Source: Rhabditoides inermis (taxonomy: Eukaryota; Nematoda; Chromadorea; Rhabditida; Rhabditidae). From it: a stretch of DNA of 64,000 bases. Position numbers and translations under genes: made by a program. The notes below the pieces were generated by a model. That model had not been told where the DNA came from, ran no database searches, and worked only from the letters and a program-made list of their open reading frames with translations. Shown one piece after another: positions 8,403 to 22,900 of the stretch. Numbering within the stretch: the stretch's first letter is position 1; every line of letters starts with the position of its first letter. The stretch lies in assembly GCA_963966185.1 (NCBI GenBank), contig CAWZYM010000109.1:679001-743000 (forward strand), written 5' to 3'.

Positions 8403-11400
8403 GTTGCCAGGATTCGAACTCGAGAGACGCTTCTAGTAAACAGGATCGCTAGCCATTCGGCCACACTGACATGTGTTTGCAGTCACTTCATTTCAAAGGT
8501 TGTGATAAAAAACGACCGAGATCATGTTTTTTTTTGTCATTTTCACAAACATCAGGGTGTCTTTTTGTCTATCCCAAATTGAGTGTACGCACCATCTCCC
8601 ACTCTTGTTGAGTCTCCCACGACACGACTGGTGCGTCATCCAGATTCGCGTCTTCCGGACATGCGTCTTCTAGAATTGCGTCTTCTAGAAATGCGTCTTC
8701 TAGAGTTGCGTCTTCTAGAGTTGCGTCTTCTAGAAATGTCTTCTAGATTCGCGTCTTCTAGAATTGCGTCTTCCAGAGTTGAGTCAACTGTGCTTGCCAC
8801 ATCTTCTCGAAAAAAAACACCTGTGTTACATATTTTCCCAACTGTGATAAGCGGCGGGCAACTCCCCCCCCCCCCAACATAAACATGAAAAAGTGACCTC
8901 TCACTAAAGTGAACAAGATTGTTAGAACAATTTTGAAAAGAAAAGTTGCCAGGATTCGAACTCGAGAGACGCTCCTAGTAAACAGAATCGCTAGCCATTC
9001 GGCCACACTGACATGTGTTCGCGGTCACTTCATTTCGAAGGTTGTGATAAAAAACGACCGAGATCATGTTTTTTGTCATTTTCACAAACATCAGGGTGTC
9101 TTTTTGTCTATCCCAAAATGAGTGTACGCACCATCTCCCACTCTTGAGTCTCCCACGACACGACTGGTGCGTCTTCCAGATTCGCGTCTTCCGGACATGC
9201 GTCTTCTAGAGTTGCGCCTTCTAGAACTGCGTCTTCTAGAGTTGCGTCTTCTAGAAATGCGTCTTCTATAATTGCGTATTCTAGAATTGCGCCTTCCAGA
9301 GTTGAGTCAACTGTGATTGCCACATCTTCTCGAAAAAAAACACCTGTGTTACATATTTTCCCAAGTGTGATAGGCGGCGGGCAACTCCCCCCCAACATAA
9401 AACATGAAAAAGTGACCTCTCACTAAAGTGAACAAGATTGTTAGAACAATTTTGAAAAGAAAAGTTGCCAGGATTCGAACTCGAGAGACGCTCCTAGTAA
9501 ACAGAATCGCTAGCCATTCGGCCACACTGACATGTGTTTGCGGTCACTTCATTTCGAAGGTTGTGATAAAAAACGACCGAGATCATGTTTTTTGTCATTT
9601 TCACAAACATCAGGGTGTCTTTTTGTCTGTCCCAAAATGAGTGTACGCAACATCTCCCACTCTTGAGTCTCCCACGACACGACTGGTGCGTCTTCCAGAT
9701 TCGCGTCTTCCGGACATGCGTCTTCTAGAGTTGCGTCTTCTAGAACTGCGTCTTCTAGAGTTGCGTCTTCTAGAAATGCGTCTTCTATAGTTGCGTCTTC
9801 TAGAATTGCGCCTTCCAGAGTTGAGTCAACTGTGCTTGCCACATCTTCTCGAAAAAAACACCTGTGTTACATATTTTCCCAACTGTGATAGGCGGCGGGC
9901 AACTCCCCCCCCCCAACATAAAACATGAAAAAGTGAACTCTCACTAAAGTGAACAAGATTGTTAGAACAATTTTGAAAAGAAAAGTTGCCAGGATTCGAA
10001 CTCGAGAGACGCTCCTAGTAAACAGAATCGCTAGCCATTCGGCCACACTGACATGTGTTTGCGGTCACTTCATTTCGAAGGTTGTGATAAAAAACGACCG
10101 AGATCATGTTTTTTTTTGTCATTTTCACAAACATCAGGGTGTCTTTTTGTCTATCCCAAATTGAGTGTACGCACCATCTCCCACTCTTGTTGAGTCTCCC
10201 ACGACACGACTGGTGCGTCATCCAGATTCGCGTCTTCCGGACATGCGTCTTCTAGAATTGCGTCTTCTAGAAATGCGTCTTCTAGAGTTGCGTCTTCTAG
10301 AGTTGCGTCTTCTAGAAATGTCTTCTAGATTTGCGTCTTCTAGAATTGCGTCTTCCAGAGTTGAGTCAACTGTGCTTGCCACATCTTCTCGAAAAAAAAC
10401 ACCTGTGTTACATATTTTCCCAACTGTGATAGGCGGCGGGCAACTCCCCCCCCCCCCAACATAAACATGAAAAAGTGACCTCTCACTAAAGTGAACAAGA
10501 TTGTTAGAACAATTTTGAAAAGAAAAGTTGCCAGGATTCGAACTCGAGAGACGCTCCTAGTAAACAGAATCGCTAGCCATTCGGCCACACTGACATGTGT
10601 TCGCGGTCACTTCATTTCGAAGGTTGTGATAAAAAACGACCGAGATCATGTTTTTTGTCATTTTCACAAACATCAGGGTGTCTTTTTGTCTATCCCAAAA
10701 TGAGTGTACGCACCATCTCCCACTCTTGAGTCTCCCACGACACGACTGGTGCGTCTTCCAGATTCGCGTCTTCCGGACATGCGTCTTCTAGAGTTGCGCC
10801 TTCTAGAACTACGTCTTCTAGAGTTGCGTCTTCTAGAAATGCGTCTTCTATAATTGCGTCTTCTAGAATTGCGCCTTCCAGAATTGAGTCAACTGTGCTT
10901 GCCACATCTTCTCGAAAAAAACACCTGTGTTACATATTTTCCCAACTGTGATAGGCGGCGGGCAACTCCCCCCCCCCCCAACATAAAACATGAAAAAGTG
11001 ACCTCTCACTAAAGTGAACAAGATTGTTAGAACAATTTTGAAAAGAAATGTTGCCAGGATTCGAACTCGAGAGACGCTCCTAGTAAACAGAATCGCTAGC
11101 CATTCGGCCACACTGACATGTGTTTGCGGTCACTTCATTTCGAAGGTTGTGATAAAAAACGACCGAGATCATGTTTTTTGTCATTTTCACAAACATCAGG
11201 GTGTCTTTTTGTCTATCCCAAAATGAGTGTACGCAACATCTCCCACTCTTGAGTCTCCCACGACACGACTGGTGCGTCTTCCAGATTCGCGTCTTCCGGA
11301 CATGCGTCTTCTAGAGTTGCGTCTTCTAGAACTGCGTCTTCTAGAGTTGCGTCTTCTAGAAATGCGTCTTCTATAATTGCGTCTTCTAGAATTGCGCCTT

Positions 11401-12612
11401 CCAGAGTTGAGTCAACTGTGCTTGCCACATCTTCTCGAAAAAAAACACCTGTGTTACATATTTTCCCAACTGTGATAGGCGGCGGGCAACTCCCCCCCCC
11501 CCCAACATAAAACATGAAAAAGTGACCTCTCACTAAAGTGAACAAGATTGTTAGAACAATTTTGAAAAGAAAAGTTGCCAGGATTCGAACTCGAGAGACG
11601 CTCCTAGTAAACAGAATCGCTAGCCATTCGGCCACACTGACATGTGTTTGCGGTCACTTCATTTCGAAGGTTGTGATAAAAAACGACCGAGATCATGTTT
11701 TTTGTCATTTTCACAAACATCAGGGTGTCTTTTTGTCTATCCCAAAATGAGTGTACGCACCATCTCCCACTCTTGAGTCTCCCACGACACGACTGGTGCG
11801 TCTTCTAGATTCGCGTCTTCCGGACATGCGTCTTCTAGAGTTGCGCCTTCTAGAACTGCGTCTTCTAGAGTTGCGTCTTCTAGAAATGCGTCTTCTATAA
11901 TTGCGTCTTCTAGAATTGCGCCTTCCAGAGTTGAGTCAACTGTGCTTGCCACATCTTCTCGAAAAAAAACACCTGTGTTACATATTTTCCCAACTGTGAT
12001 AGGCGGCGGGCAACTCCCCCCCAACATAAAACATGAAAAAGTGACCTCTCACTAAAGTGAACAAGATTGTTAGAACAATTTTGAAAAGAAAAGTTGCCAG
12101 GATTCGAACTCGAGAGACGCTCCTAGTAAACAGAATCGCTAGCCATTCGGCCACACTGACATGTGTTTGCGGTCACTTCATTTCGAAGGTTGTGATAAAA
12201 AACGACCGAGATCATGTTTTTTTTTGTCATTTTCACAAACATCAGGATGTCTTTTTGTCTATCCCAAATTGAGTGTACGCACCATCTCCCACTCTTGAGT
12301 CTTCCACGACACGACTGGTGCGTCTTCCAGATTCGCGTCTTCGGACATGCGTCTTCTAGAGTTGCGTCTTCTAGAGTTGCGTCTTCTAGAGTTGCGTCTT
12401 CTAGAGTTGCGTCTTCTAGAATTGCGTCTTCTAGACATGCGTCTTCTAGAATCGAGTCCACTTTGCTTGCCACATCTTCTCGAAAAAAACACCTGTGTTA
12501 CATATTTTCCCAACTGTGATAGGCGGCGAGCAACTCCCTCCCCAACAAAAACATGAAAAAGTGACCTCTCACTAAAGTGAACAAGATTGTTAGAACAATT
12601 TTGAAAAAAAAA
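8403..12612 (+). repeat. Satellite array, block 3 (mostly class II, long C-runs)
   Basis: Landmarks are at 8583, 9122, 9641, 10165, 10704, 11227, 11751 and 12273. Three-unit segment 8583-10164 repeats as 10165-11750 (offset 1582-1586 bp). The diagnostic shared changes are CTCTTGTTGAGTC with GCGTCATCCAG, and a 13-bp monomer GAAATGTCTTCTAG. Most units use the CTCCTAGTAAACAGAATCG form of the tRNA-like module, GCGCCTTC end monomers, and pure C-runs of 7-10 before AACATAAA. Unit 12273 is class I. Confidence 0.95.
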
Positions 12613-15600
12613 TGTTGCCAGGATTCGAACTCGAGGGCGCTTCTAGTAAACAGGATCGCTAGCCATTCGGCCACACTGACATGTGCTTGCAGTCACTTCA
12701 TTTCAAAGGTTGTGATAAAAAACGACCGAGATCATGTTTTTTTGTCATTTTCACAAACATCAGGGTGTCTTTTTGTCTATCCCAAATTGAGTGTACGCAC
12801 CATCTCCCACTCTTGTTGAGTCTCCCACGACACGACTGGTGCGTCTTCCAGATTCGCGTCTTCCGGACATGCGTCTTCTAGAGTTGCGTCTTCTAGAATT
12901 GCGTCTTCTAGAAATGCGTCTTCTAGAGTTGCGTCTTCTAGAGTTGCGTCTTCTAGAAATGCGTCTTCTAGAATTGCGTCTTCTAGAATCGCGTCTTCCA
13001 GAGTTGAGTCAACTGTGCTTTCCACATCTTCTCGAAAAAAAACACCTGTGTTACATATTTTCCCAACTGTGATAGGCGGCGGGCAACTCCCCCCCCCCCC
13101 CAACATAAAACATGAAAAAGTGACCTCTCACTAAAGTGAACAAGATTGTTAGAACAATTTTGAAAAGAAAAGTTGCCAGGATTCGAACTCGAGAGACGCT
13201 CCTAGTAAGCAGAATCGCTAGCCATTCGGCCACACTGACATGTGTTTGCGGTCACTTCATTTCGAAGGTTGTGATAAAAAACGACCGAGATCATGTTTTT
13301 TGTCATTTTCACAAACATCAGGGTGTCTTTTTGTCTATCCCAAAATGAGTGTACGCAACATCTCCCACTCTTGAGTCTCCCACGACACGACTGGTGCGTC
13401 TTCCAGATTCGCGTCTTCCGGACATGCGTCTTCTAGAGTTGCGTCTTCTAGAACTGCGTCTTCTAGAGTTGCGTCTTCTAGAAATGCGTCTTCTATAATT
13501 GCGTCTTCTAGAATTGCGCCTTCCAGAGTTGAGTCAACTGTGCTTGCCACATCTTCTCGAAAAAAACACCTGTGTTACATATTTTCCCAACTGTGATAGG
13601 CGGCGGGCAACTCCCCCCCCCCCCCAACATAAAACATGAAAAAGTGACCTCTCACTAAAGTGAACAAGATTGTTAGAACAATTTTGAAAAGAAAAGTTGC
13701 CAGGATTCGAACTCGAGAGACGCTCCTAGTAAACAGAATCGCTAGCCATTCGGCCACACTGACATGTGTTTGCGGTCACTTCATTTCGAAGGTTGTGATA
13801 AAAAACGACCGAGATCATGATTTTTGTCATTTTCACAAACATCAGGGTGTCTTTTTGTCTATCCCAAAATGAGTGTACGCACCATCTCCCACTCTTGAGT
13901 CTCCCACGACACGACTGGTGCGTCTTCCAGATTCGCGTCTTCCGGACATGCGTCTTCTAGAGTTGCGCCTTCTAGAACTGCGTCTTCTAGAGTTGCGTCT
14001 TCTAGAAATGCGTCTTCTATAATTGCGTCTTCTAGAATTGCGCCTTCCAGAGTTGAGTCAACTGTGCTTGCCACATCTTCTCGAAAAAAACACCTGTGTT
14101 ACATATTTTCCCAACTGTGATAGGCGGCGGGCAACTCCCCCCCCCCAACATAAAACATGAAAAAGTGACCTCTCACTAAAGTGAACAAGATTGTTAGAAC
14201 AATTTTGAAAAGAAAAGTGGCCAGGATTCGAACTCGAGAGACGCTCTTAGTAAACAGAATCGCTAGCCATTCGGCCACACTGACATGTGTTTGCGGTCAC
14301 TTCATTTCGAAGGTTGTGATAAAAAACGACCGAGATCATGTTTTTTGTCATTTTCACAAACATCAGGGTGTCTTTTTGTCTATCCCAAAATGAGTGTACG
14401 CAACATCTCCCACTCTTGAGTCTCCCACGACACGACTGGTGCGTCTTCCAGATTCGCGTCTTCTAGAGTTGCGTCTTCTAGAACTGCGTCTTCTAGAATT
14501 GCGTTTTCTAGAAATGCGTCTTCTATAATTGCGTCTTCTAGAATTGCGCCTTCCAGAGTTGAGTCAACTGTGCTTGCCACATCTTCTCGAAAAAAACACC
14601 TGTGTTACATATTTTCCCAACTGTGATAGGCGGCGGGCAACTCCCCCCCCCCCCCAACATAAAACATGAAAAAGTGACCTCTCACTAAAGTGAACAAGAT
14701 TGTTAGAACAATTTTGAAAAGAAATGTTGCCAGGATTCGAACTCGAGAGACGCTCCTAGTAAACAGAATCGCTAGCCATTCGGCCACACTGACATGTGTT
14801 TGCGGTCACTTCATTTCGAAGGTTGTGATAAAAAACGACCGAGATCATGTTTTTTGTCATTTTCACAAACATCAGAGTGTCTTTTTGTCTATCCCAAAAT
14901 GAGTGTACGCAACATCTCCCACTCTTGAGTCTCCCACGACACGACTGGTGCGTCTTCCAGATTCGCGTCTTCCGGACATGCGTCTTCTAGAGTTGCGTCT
15001 TCTAGAACTGCGTCTTCTAGAGTTGCGTCTTCTAGAAATGCGTCTTCTATAATTGCGTCTTCTAGAATTGCGCCTTCCAGAGTTGAGTCAACTGTGCTTG
15101 CCACATCTTCTCGAAAAAAACACCTGTGTTACATATTTTCCCAACTGTGATAGGCGGCGGGCAACTCCCCCCTCCCCCCAACATAAAACATGAAAAAGTG
15201 ACCTCTCACTAAAGTGAACAAGATTGTTAGAACAATTTTGAAAAGAAAAGTTGCCAGGATTCGAACTCGAGAGACGCTCCTAGTAAACAGAATCGCTAGC
15301 CATTCGGCCACACTGACATGTGTTTGCGGTCACTTCATTTCGAAGGTTGTGATAAAAAACGACCGAGATCATGTTTTTTGTCATTTTCACAAACATCAGG
15401 GTGTCTTTTTGTCTATCCCAAAATGAGTGTACGCACCATCTCCCACTCTTGAGTCTCCCACGACACGACTGGTGCGTTTTCCAGATTCGCGTCTTCCGGA
15501 CATGCGTCTTCTAGAGTTGCGCCTTCTAGAACTGCGTCTTCTAGAGTTGCGTCTTCTAGAAATGCGTCTTCTATAATTGCGTCTTCTAGAATTGCGCCTT

Positions 15601-18600
15601 CCAGAGTTGAGTCAACTGTGCTTGCCACATCTTCTCGAAAAAAAACACCTGTGTTACATATTTTCCCAACTGTGATAGGCGGCGGGCAACTCCCCCCAAC
15701 ATAAAACATGAAAAAGTGACCTCTCACTAAAGTGAACAAGATTGTTAGAACAATTTTGAAAAGAAAAGTTGCCAGGATTCGAACTCGAGAGACGCTCCTA
15801 GTAAACAGAATCGCTAGCCATTCGGCCACACTGACATGTGTTTGCGGTCACTTCATTTCGAAGGTTGTGATAAAAAACGACCGAGATCATGTTTTCGTCA
15901 ATTTCACAAACATCAGAGTGTGTTTTTGTCTATTCCAAATTGAGTGTACGCACCATCTCCCACTCTTGAGTCTTCCACGACACGACTGGAGCGTCTTCCA
16001 GATTCGCGTCTTCGGACATGCGTCTTCTAGAGTTGCGTCTTCTAGAGTTGCGTCTTCTAGAGTTGCGTCTTCTAGAGTTGCGTCTTCTAGAATCGAGTCC
16101 ACTTTGCTTGCCACATCTTCTCGAAAAAAAACACCTGTGTTACATATTTTCCCAACTGTGATAGGCGGCGAGCAACTCCCTCCCCAACAAAAACATGAAA
16201 AAGTGACCTCTCACTAAAGTGAACAAGATTGTTAGAACAATTTTGAAAAAAAAAGTTGCAAGGATTCGAACTCGAGAGACGCTTCTAGTAAACAGGATCG
16301 CTAGCCATTCGGCCACACTGACATGTGCTTGCAGTCACTTCATTTCAAAGGTTGTGATAAAAAACGACCGAGATCATGTTTTTTTGTCATTTTCACAAAC
16401 ATCAGGGTGTCTTTTTGTCTATCCCAAATTGAGTGTACGCACCATCTCCCACTCTTGTTGAGTCTCCCACGACACGACTGGTGCGTCTTCCAGATTCGCG
16501 TCTTCCGGACATGCGTCTTCTAGAGTTGCGTCTTCTAGAATTGCGTCTTCTAGAAATGCGTCTTCTAGAGTTGCGTCTTCTAGAGTTGCGTCTTCTAGAA
16601 ATGCGTCTTCTAGAATTGCGTCTTCTAGAATCGCGTCTTCCAGAGTTGAGTCAACTGTGCTTTCCACATCTTCTCGAAAAAAAACACCTGTGTTACATAT
16701 TTTCCCAACTGTGATAGGCGGCGGGCAACTCCCCCCCCCCCCCAACATAAAACATGAAAAAGTGACCTCTCACTAAAGTGAACAAGATTGTTAGAACAAT
16801 TTTGAAAAGAAAAGTTGCCAGGATTCGAACTCGAGAGACGCTCCTAGTAAACAGAATCGCTAGCCATTCGGCCACACTGACATGTGTTTGCGGTCACTTC
16901 ATTTCGAAGGTTGTGATAAAAAACGACCGAGATCATGTTTTTTGTCATTTTCACAAACATCAGGGTGTTTTTTTGTCTATCCCAAAATGAGTGTACGCAA
17001 CATCTCCCACTCTTGAGTCTCCCACGACACGACTGGTGCGTCTTCCAGATTCGCGTCTTCCGGACATGCGTCTTCTAGAGTTGCGTCTTCTAGAACTGCG
17101 TCTTCTAGAGTTGCGTCTTCTAGAAATGCGTCTTTTATAATTGCGTCTTCTAGAATTGCGCCTTCCAGAGTTGAGTCAACTGTGCTTGCCACATCTTCTC
17201 GAAAAAAACACCTGTGTTACATATTTTCCCAACTGTGATAGGCGGCGGGCAACTCCCCCCCCCCAACATAAAACATGAAAAAGTGACCTCTCACTAAAGT
17301 GAACAAGATTGTTAGAACAATTTTGAAAAGAAAAGTGGCCAGGATTCGAACTCGAGAGACGCTCTTAGTAAACAGAATCGCTAGCCATTCGGCCACACTG
17401 ACATGTGTTTGCGGTCACTTCATTTCGAAGGTTGTGATAAAAAACGACCGAGATCATGTTTTTTGTCATTTTCACAAACATCAGGGTGTCTTTTTGTCTA
17501 TCCCAAAATGAGTGTACGCAACATCTCCCACTCTTGAGTCTCCCACGACACGACTGGTGCGTCTTCCAGATTCGCGTCTTCTAGAGTTGCGTCTTCTAGA
17601 ACTGCGTCTTCTAGAATTGCGTTTTCTAGAAATGCGTCTTCTATAATTGCGTCTTCTAGAATTGCGCCTTCCAGAGTTGAGTCAACTGTGCTTGCCACAT
17701 CTTCTCGAAAAAAACACCTGTGTTACATATTTTCCCAACTGTGATAGGCGGCGGGCAACTCCCCCCCCCCCCCCCCCCAACATAAAACATGAAAAAGTGA
17801 CCTCTCACTAAAGTGAACAAGATTGTTAGAACAATTTTGAAAAGAAATGTTGCCAGGATTCGAACTCGAGAGACGCTCCTAGTAAACAGAATCGCTAGCC
17901 ATTCGGCCACACTGACATGTGTTTGCGGTCACTTCATTTCGAAGGTTGTGATAAAAAACGACCGAGATCATGTTTTTTGTCATTTTCACAAACATCAGGG
18001 TGTCTTTTTGTCTATCCCAAAATGAGTGTACGCAACATCTTCCACTCTTGAGTCTCCCACGAAACGACTGGTGCGTCTTCCAGATTCGCGTCTTCCGGAC
18101 ATGCGTCTTCTAGAGTTGCGTCTTCTAGAACTGCGTCTTCTAGAGTTGCGTCTTCTAGAAATGCGTCTTCTATAATTGCGTCTTCTAGAATTGCGCCTTC
18201 CAGAGTTGAGTCAACTGTGCTTGCCACATCTTCTCGAAAAAAACACCTGTGTTACATATTTTCCCAACTGTGATAGGCGGCGGGCAACTTCCCCCTCCCC
18301 CCAACATAAAACATGAAAAAGTGACCTCTCACTAAAGTGAACAAGATTGTTAGAACAATTTTGAAAAGAAAAGTTGCCAGGATTCGAACTCGAGAGACGC
18401 TCCTAGTAAACAGAATCGCTAGCCATTCGGCCACACTGACATGTGTTTGCGGTCACTTCATTTCGAAGGTTGTGATAAAAAACGACCGAGATCATGTTTT
18501 TTGTCATTTTCACAAACATCAGGGTGTCTTTTTGTCTATCCCAAAATGAGTGTACGCACCATCTCCCACTCTTGAGTCTCCCACGACACGACTGGTGCGT

Positions 18601-19937
18601 TTTCCAGATTCGCGTCTTCCGGACATGCGTCTTCTAGAGTTGCGCCTTCTAGAACTGCGTCTTCTAGAGTTGCGTCTTCTAGAAATGCGTCTTCTATAAT
18701 TGCGTCTTCTAGAATTGCGCCTTCCAGAGTTGAGTCAACTGTGCTTGCCACATCTTCTCGAAAAAAAACACCTGTGTTACATATTTTCCCAACTGTGATA
18801 GGCGGCGGGCAACTCCCCCCAACATAAAACATGAAAAAGTGACCTCTCACTAAAGTGAACAAGATTGTTAGAACAATTTTGAAAAGAAAAGTTGCCAGGA
18901 TTCGAACTCGAGAGACGCTCCTAGTAAACAGAATCGCTAGCCATTCGGCCACACTGACATGTGTTTGCGGTCACTTCATTTCGAAGGTTGTGATAAAAAA
19001 CGACCGAGATCATGTTTTCGTCAATTTCACAAACATCAGAGTGTGTTTTTGTCTATTCCAAATTGAGTGTACGCACCATCTCCCACTCTTGAGTCTTCCA
19101 CGACACGACTGGAGCGTCTTCCAGATTCGCGTCTTCGGACATGCGTCTTCTAGAGTTGCGTCTTCTAGAGTTGCGTCTTCTAGAGTTGCGTCTTCTAGAG
19201 TTGCGTCTTCTAGAATCGAGTCCACTTTGCTTGCCACATCTTCTCGAAAAAAAACACCTGTGTTACATATTTTCCCAACTGTGATAGGCGGCGAGCAACT
19301 CCCTCCCCAACAAAAACATGAAAAAGTGACCTCTCACTAAAGTGAACAAGATTGTTAGAACAATTTTGAAAAAAAAAGTTGCAAGGATTCGAACTCGAGA
19401 GACGCTTCTAGTAAACAGGATCGCTAGCCATTCGGCCACACTGACATGTGCTTGCAGTCACTTCATTTCAAAGGTTGTGATAAAAAACGACCGAGATCAT
19501 GTTTTTTTGTCATTTTCACAAACATCAGGGTGTCTTTTTGTCTATCCCAAATTGAGTGTACGCACCATCTCCCACTCTTGTTGAGTCTCCCACGACACGA
19601 CTGGTGCGTCTTCCAGATTCGCGTCTTCCGGACATGCGTCTTCTAGAGTTGCGTCTTCTAGAATTGCGTCTTCTAGAAATGCGTCTTCTAGAGTTGCGTC
19701 TTCTAGAGTTGCGTCTTCTAGAAATGCGTCTTCTAGAATTGCGTCTTCTAGAATCGCGTCTTCCAGAGTTGAGTCAACTGTGCTTTCCACATCTTCTCGA
19801 AAAAAAACACCTGTGTTACATATTTTCCCAACTGTGATAGGCGGCGGGCAACTCCCCCCCCCCCCCCAACATAAAACATGAAAAAGTGACCTCTCACTAA
19901 AGTGAACAAGATTGTTAGAACAATTTTGAAAAGAAAA
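12613..19937 (+). repeat. Satellite array, block 4, with a 3.12-kb tandem duplication
   Basis: Landmarks are at 12791, 13349, 13873, 14394, 14903, 15427, 15944, 16433, 16991, 17512, 18026, 18550, 19067 and 19556. Segment 14394-16990 matches 17512-20114 at an offset of 3118-3123 bp, and 12791-13872 matches 16433-17511 at 3642 bp. The 524-bp difference is the single extra unit 13873. Rare private variants are shared by the copies: AAGTGGCCAGG (14216, 17334), GTTGCAAGG (about 16255 and 19378), GCGTTTTCCAG (15475, 18598) and TTTTCGTCAATTTC (15892, 19015). A few differences separate them, for example CATCTCCCACTC at 14914 against CATCTTCCACTC at 18037. This is recent segmental amplification. Confidence 0.95.
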
Positions 19938-22900
19938 GTTGCCAGGATTCGAACTCGAGAGACGCTTCTAGTAAACAGGATCGCTAGCCATTCGGCCACA
20001 CTGACATGTGTTTGCGGTCACTTCATTTCGAAGGTTGTGATAAAAAACAACCGAGATCATGTTTTTTGTCATTTTCACAAACATCAGGGTGTCTTTTTGT
20101 CTATCCCAAATTGAGTGTACGCATCATCTCCCACTCTTGAGTCTCCCACGACACGACTGGTGCGTCTTCCAGATTCGCGTCTTCCGGACATGCGTCTTCT
20201 AGAGTTGCGTCTTCTAGAGTTGCATCTTCTAGAGTTGCGTCTTCTAGAATTGCGTCTTCTAGACATGCGTCTTCTAGAATCGAGTCCACTTTGCTTGCCA
20301 CATCTTCTCGAAAAAACACCTGTGTTACATATTTTCCCAACTGTGATAGGCTGCGGGAAACTCCCTTCACAACATAAAACATGAAAAAGTGACCTCTCAC
20401 TAAAGTGAACATAATTGTTAGAACAATTTTGAAACAAAAAAAGTTGCCAGGATTCGAACTCGAGAGACGCTTCTAGTAAACAGGATCGCTAGCCATTCGG
20501 CCACACTGACATGTGTTTGCGGTCACTTCATTTCAAAGGTTGTGCTAAAAATCGACCGAGATCATGTTTTTTGTCATTTTCACAAACATCAGGTGTCTTT
20601 TTGTCTATCCCAAATTGAGTGTACGCACCATCTCGCACTCTTGAGTCTCCCACGACACGACTGGTGCGTCTTCCAGATTCGCGTCTTCCGGACATGCGTC
20701 TTCTAGAGTTGCGTCTTCTAGAGTTGCGTCTTCTAGAATTGCGTCTTCCAGGCATGCGTCTTCTAGAATCGAGTCCACTTTGCTTGCCACATCTTCTCGA
20801 AAAAAACACCTGTGTTACATATTTTCCCAACTGTGATAGGCGGCGGGCAACTCCCTCCCCAACAAAAACATGAAAAAGTGACCTCTCCCTAAAGTGAACA
20901 AGATTATTAGAACAATTTTGAAAAAAAAAGTTGCCAGGATTCGAACTCGAGAGACGCTTCTACTAAACAGGATCGCTAGCCATTCGGCCACACTGACATG
21001 TGTTTGCAGTCACTTCATTTCAAAGGTTGTGATAAAAAACGACCGAGATCATGTTTTTTGTCATTTTCACAAACATCAGGGTGTCTTTTTGTCTATCCCA
21101 AAATGAGTGTACGCACCATCCCCCACTCTTGAGTCTCCCACGACACGACTGGTGCGTTTTCCAGATTCGCGTCTTCCGGAGATGCGTCTTCTAGAAGTGC
21201 GTCTTCTAGAATTGCGTCTTCTAGAGTTGCGTCTTCTAGAGTTGCGTCTTCTAGAATTGCGTCTTCTAGACATGCGTCTTCTAGAATCGAGTCCACTTTG
21301 CTTGCCACATATTCTCGAAAAAACACCCGTGTTACATATTTTCCCAACTGTGATAGGCGGCGGCAACTCCCTCCCCAACAAAAACATGAAAAAGTGACCT
21401 CTCACTAAAGTGAACAAGATTGTTAGAACAATTTTGAAAAAAAGTTGCCAGGATTCGAACTCGAGAGACGCTTCTAGTAAACAGGATCGCTAGCCATTCG
21501 GCCACACTAACATGTGTGTGCGGTCACTTCATTTCAAAGGTTGTGCTAAAAATCGACCGAATCATGTTTTTTTGTCATTTTCACAAACATCAGAGTGTCT
21601 TTTTGTCTATCCCAAATTGAGTGTACGCACCATCTCCCACTCTTGAGTCTCCCCCGACACGACTGGTGCGTCTTCCAGATTCGCGTCTTCCGGACATGCG
21701 TCTTCTAGAATTGCGTCTTCTAGAAATGCGTCTTCTAGAATTGCGTCTTCTAGAATTGCGTCTTCCAGAGTTGAGTCAAGTGTGCTTGCCACATCTTCTC
21801 GTAAAAAAACCTGTGTTACATATTTTCCCAACTGTGATAGGCGGCGGGCAACTCACCCCCCCCCCCCATCAACATAAAACATGAAAAAGTGACCTCTTAC
21901 TAAAGTGAACAAGATTGTTAGAACAATTTTGAAAAAAAAAGTTGCCAGGATTCGAACTCGAGAGACGCTTCTAGTGAACAGGATCGCTAGCCATTCGGCC
22001 ACACTGACATGTGTTTGCGGTCACTTCATTTCGAAGGTTGTGATAAAAAACAACCGAGATCATGTTTTTTGTCATTTTCACAAACATCAGGGTGTCTTTT
22101 TGTCTATCCCAAATTGAGTGTACGCATCATCTCCCACTCTTGAGTCTCCCACGACACGACTGGTGCGTCTTCCAGATTCGCGTCTTCCGGACATGCGTCT
22201 TCTAGAGTTGCGTCTTCTAGAGTTGCATCTTCTAGAGTTGCGTCTTCTAGAATTGCGTCTTCTAGACATGCGTCTTCTAGAATCGAGTCCACTTTGCTTG
22301 CCACATCTTCTCGAAAAAACACCTGTGTTACATATTTTCCCAACTGTGATAGGCTGCGGGAAACTCCCTTCACAACATAAAACATGAAAAAGTGACCTCT
22401 CACTAAAGTGAACATAATTGTTAGAACAATTTTGAAACAAAAAAAAGTTGCCAGGATTCGAACTCGAGAGACGCTTCTAGTAAACAGGATCGCTAGCCAT
22501 TCGGCCACACTGACATGTGTTTGCGGTCACTTCATTTCAAAGGTTGTGCTAAAAATCGACCGAGATCATGTTTTTTGTCATTTTCACAAACATCAGGTGT
22601 CTTTTTGTCTATCCCAAATTGAGTGTACGCACCATCTCGCACTCTTGAGTCTCCCACGACACGACTGGTGCGTCTTCCAGATTCGCGTCTTCCGGACATG
22701 CGTCTTCTAGAGTTGCGTCTTCTAGAGTTGCGTCTTCTAGAATTGCGTCTTCCAGGCATGCGTCTTCTAGAATCGAGTCCACTTTGCTTGCCACATCTTC
22801 TCGAAAAAAACACCTGTGTTACATATTTTCCCAACTGTGATAGGCGGCGGGCAACTCCCTCCCCAACAAAAACATGAAAAAGTGACCTCTCACTAAAGTG

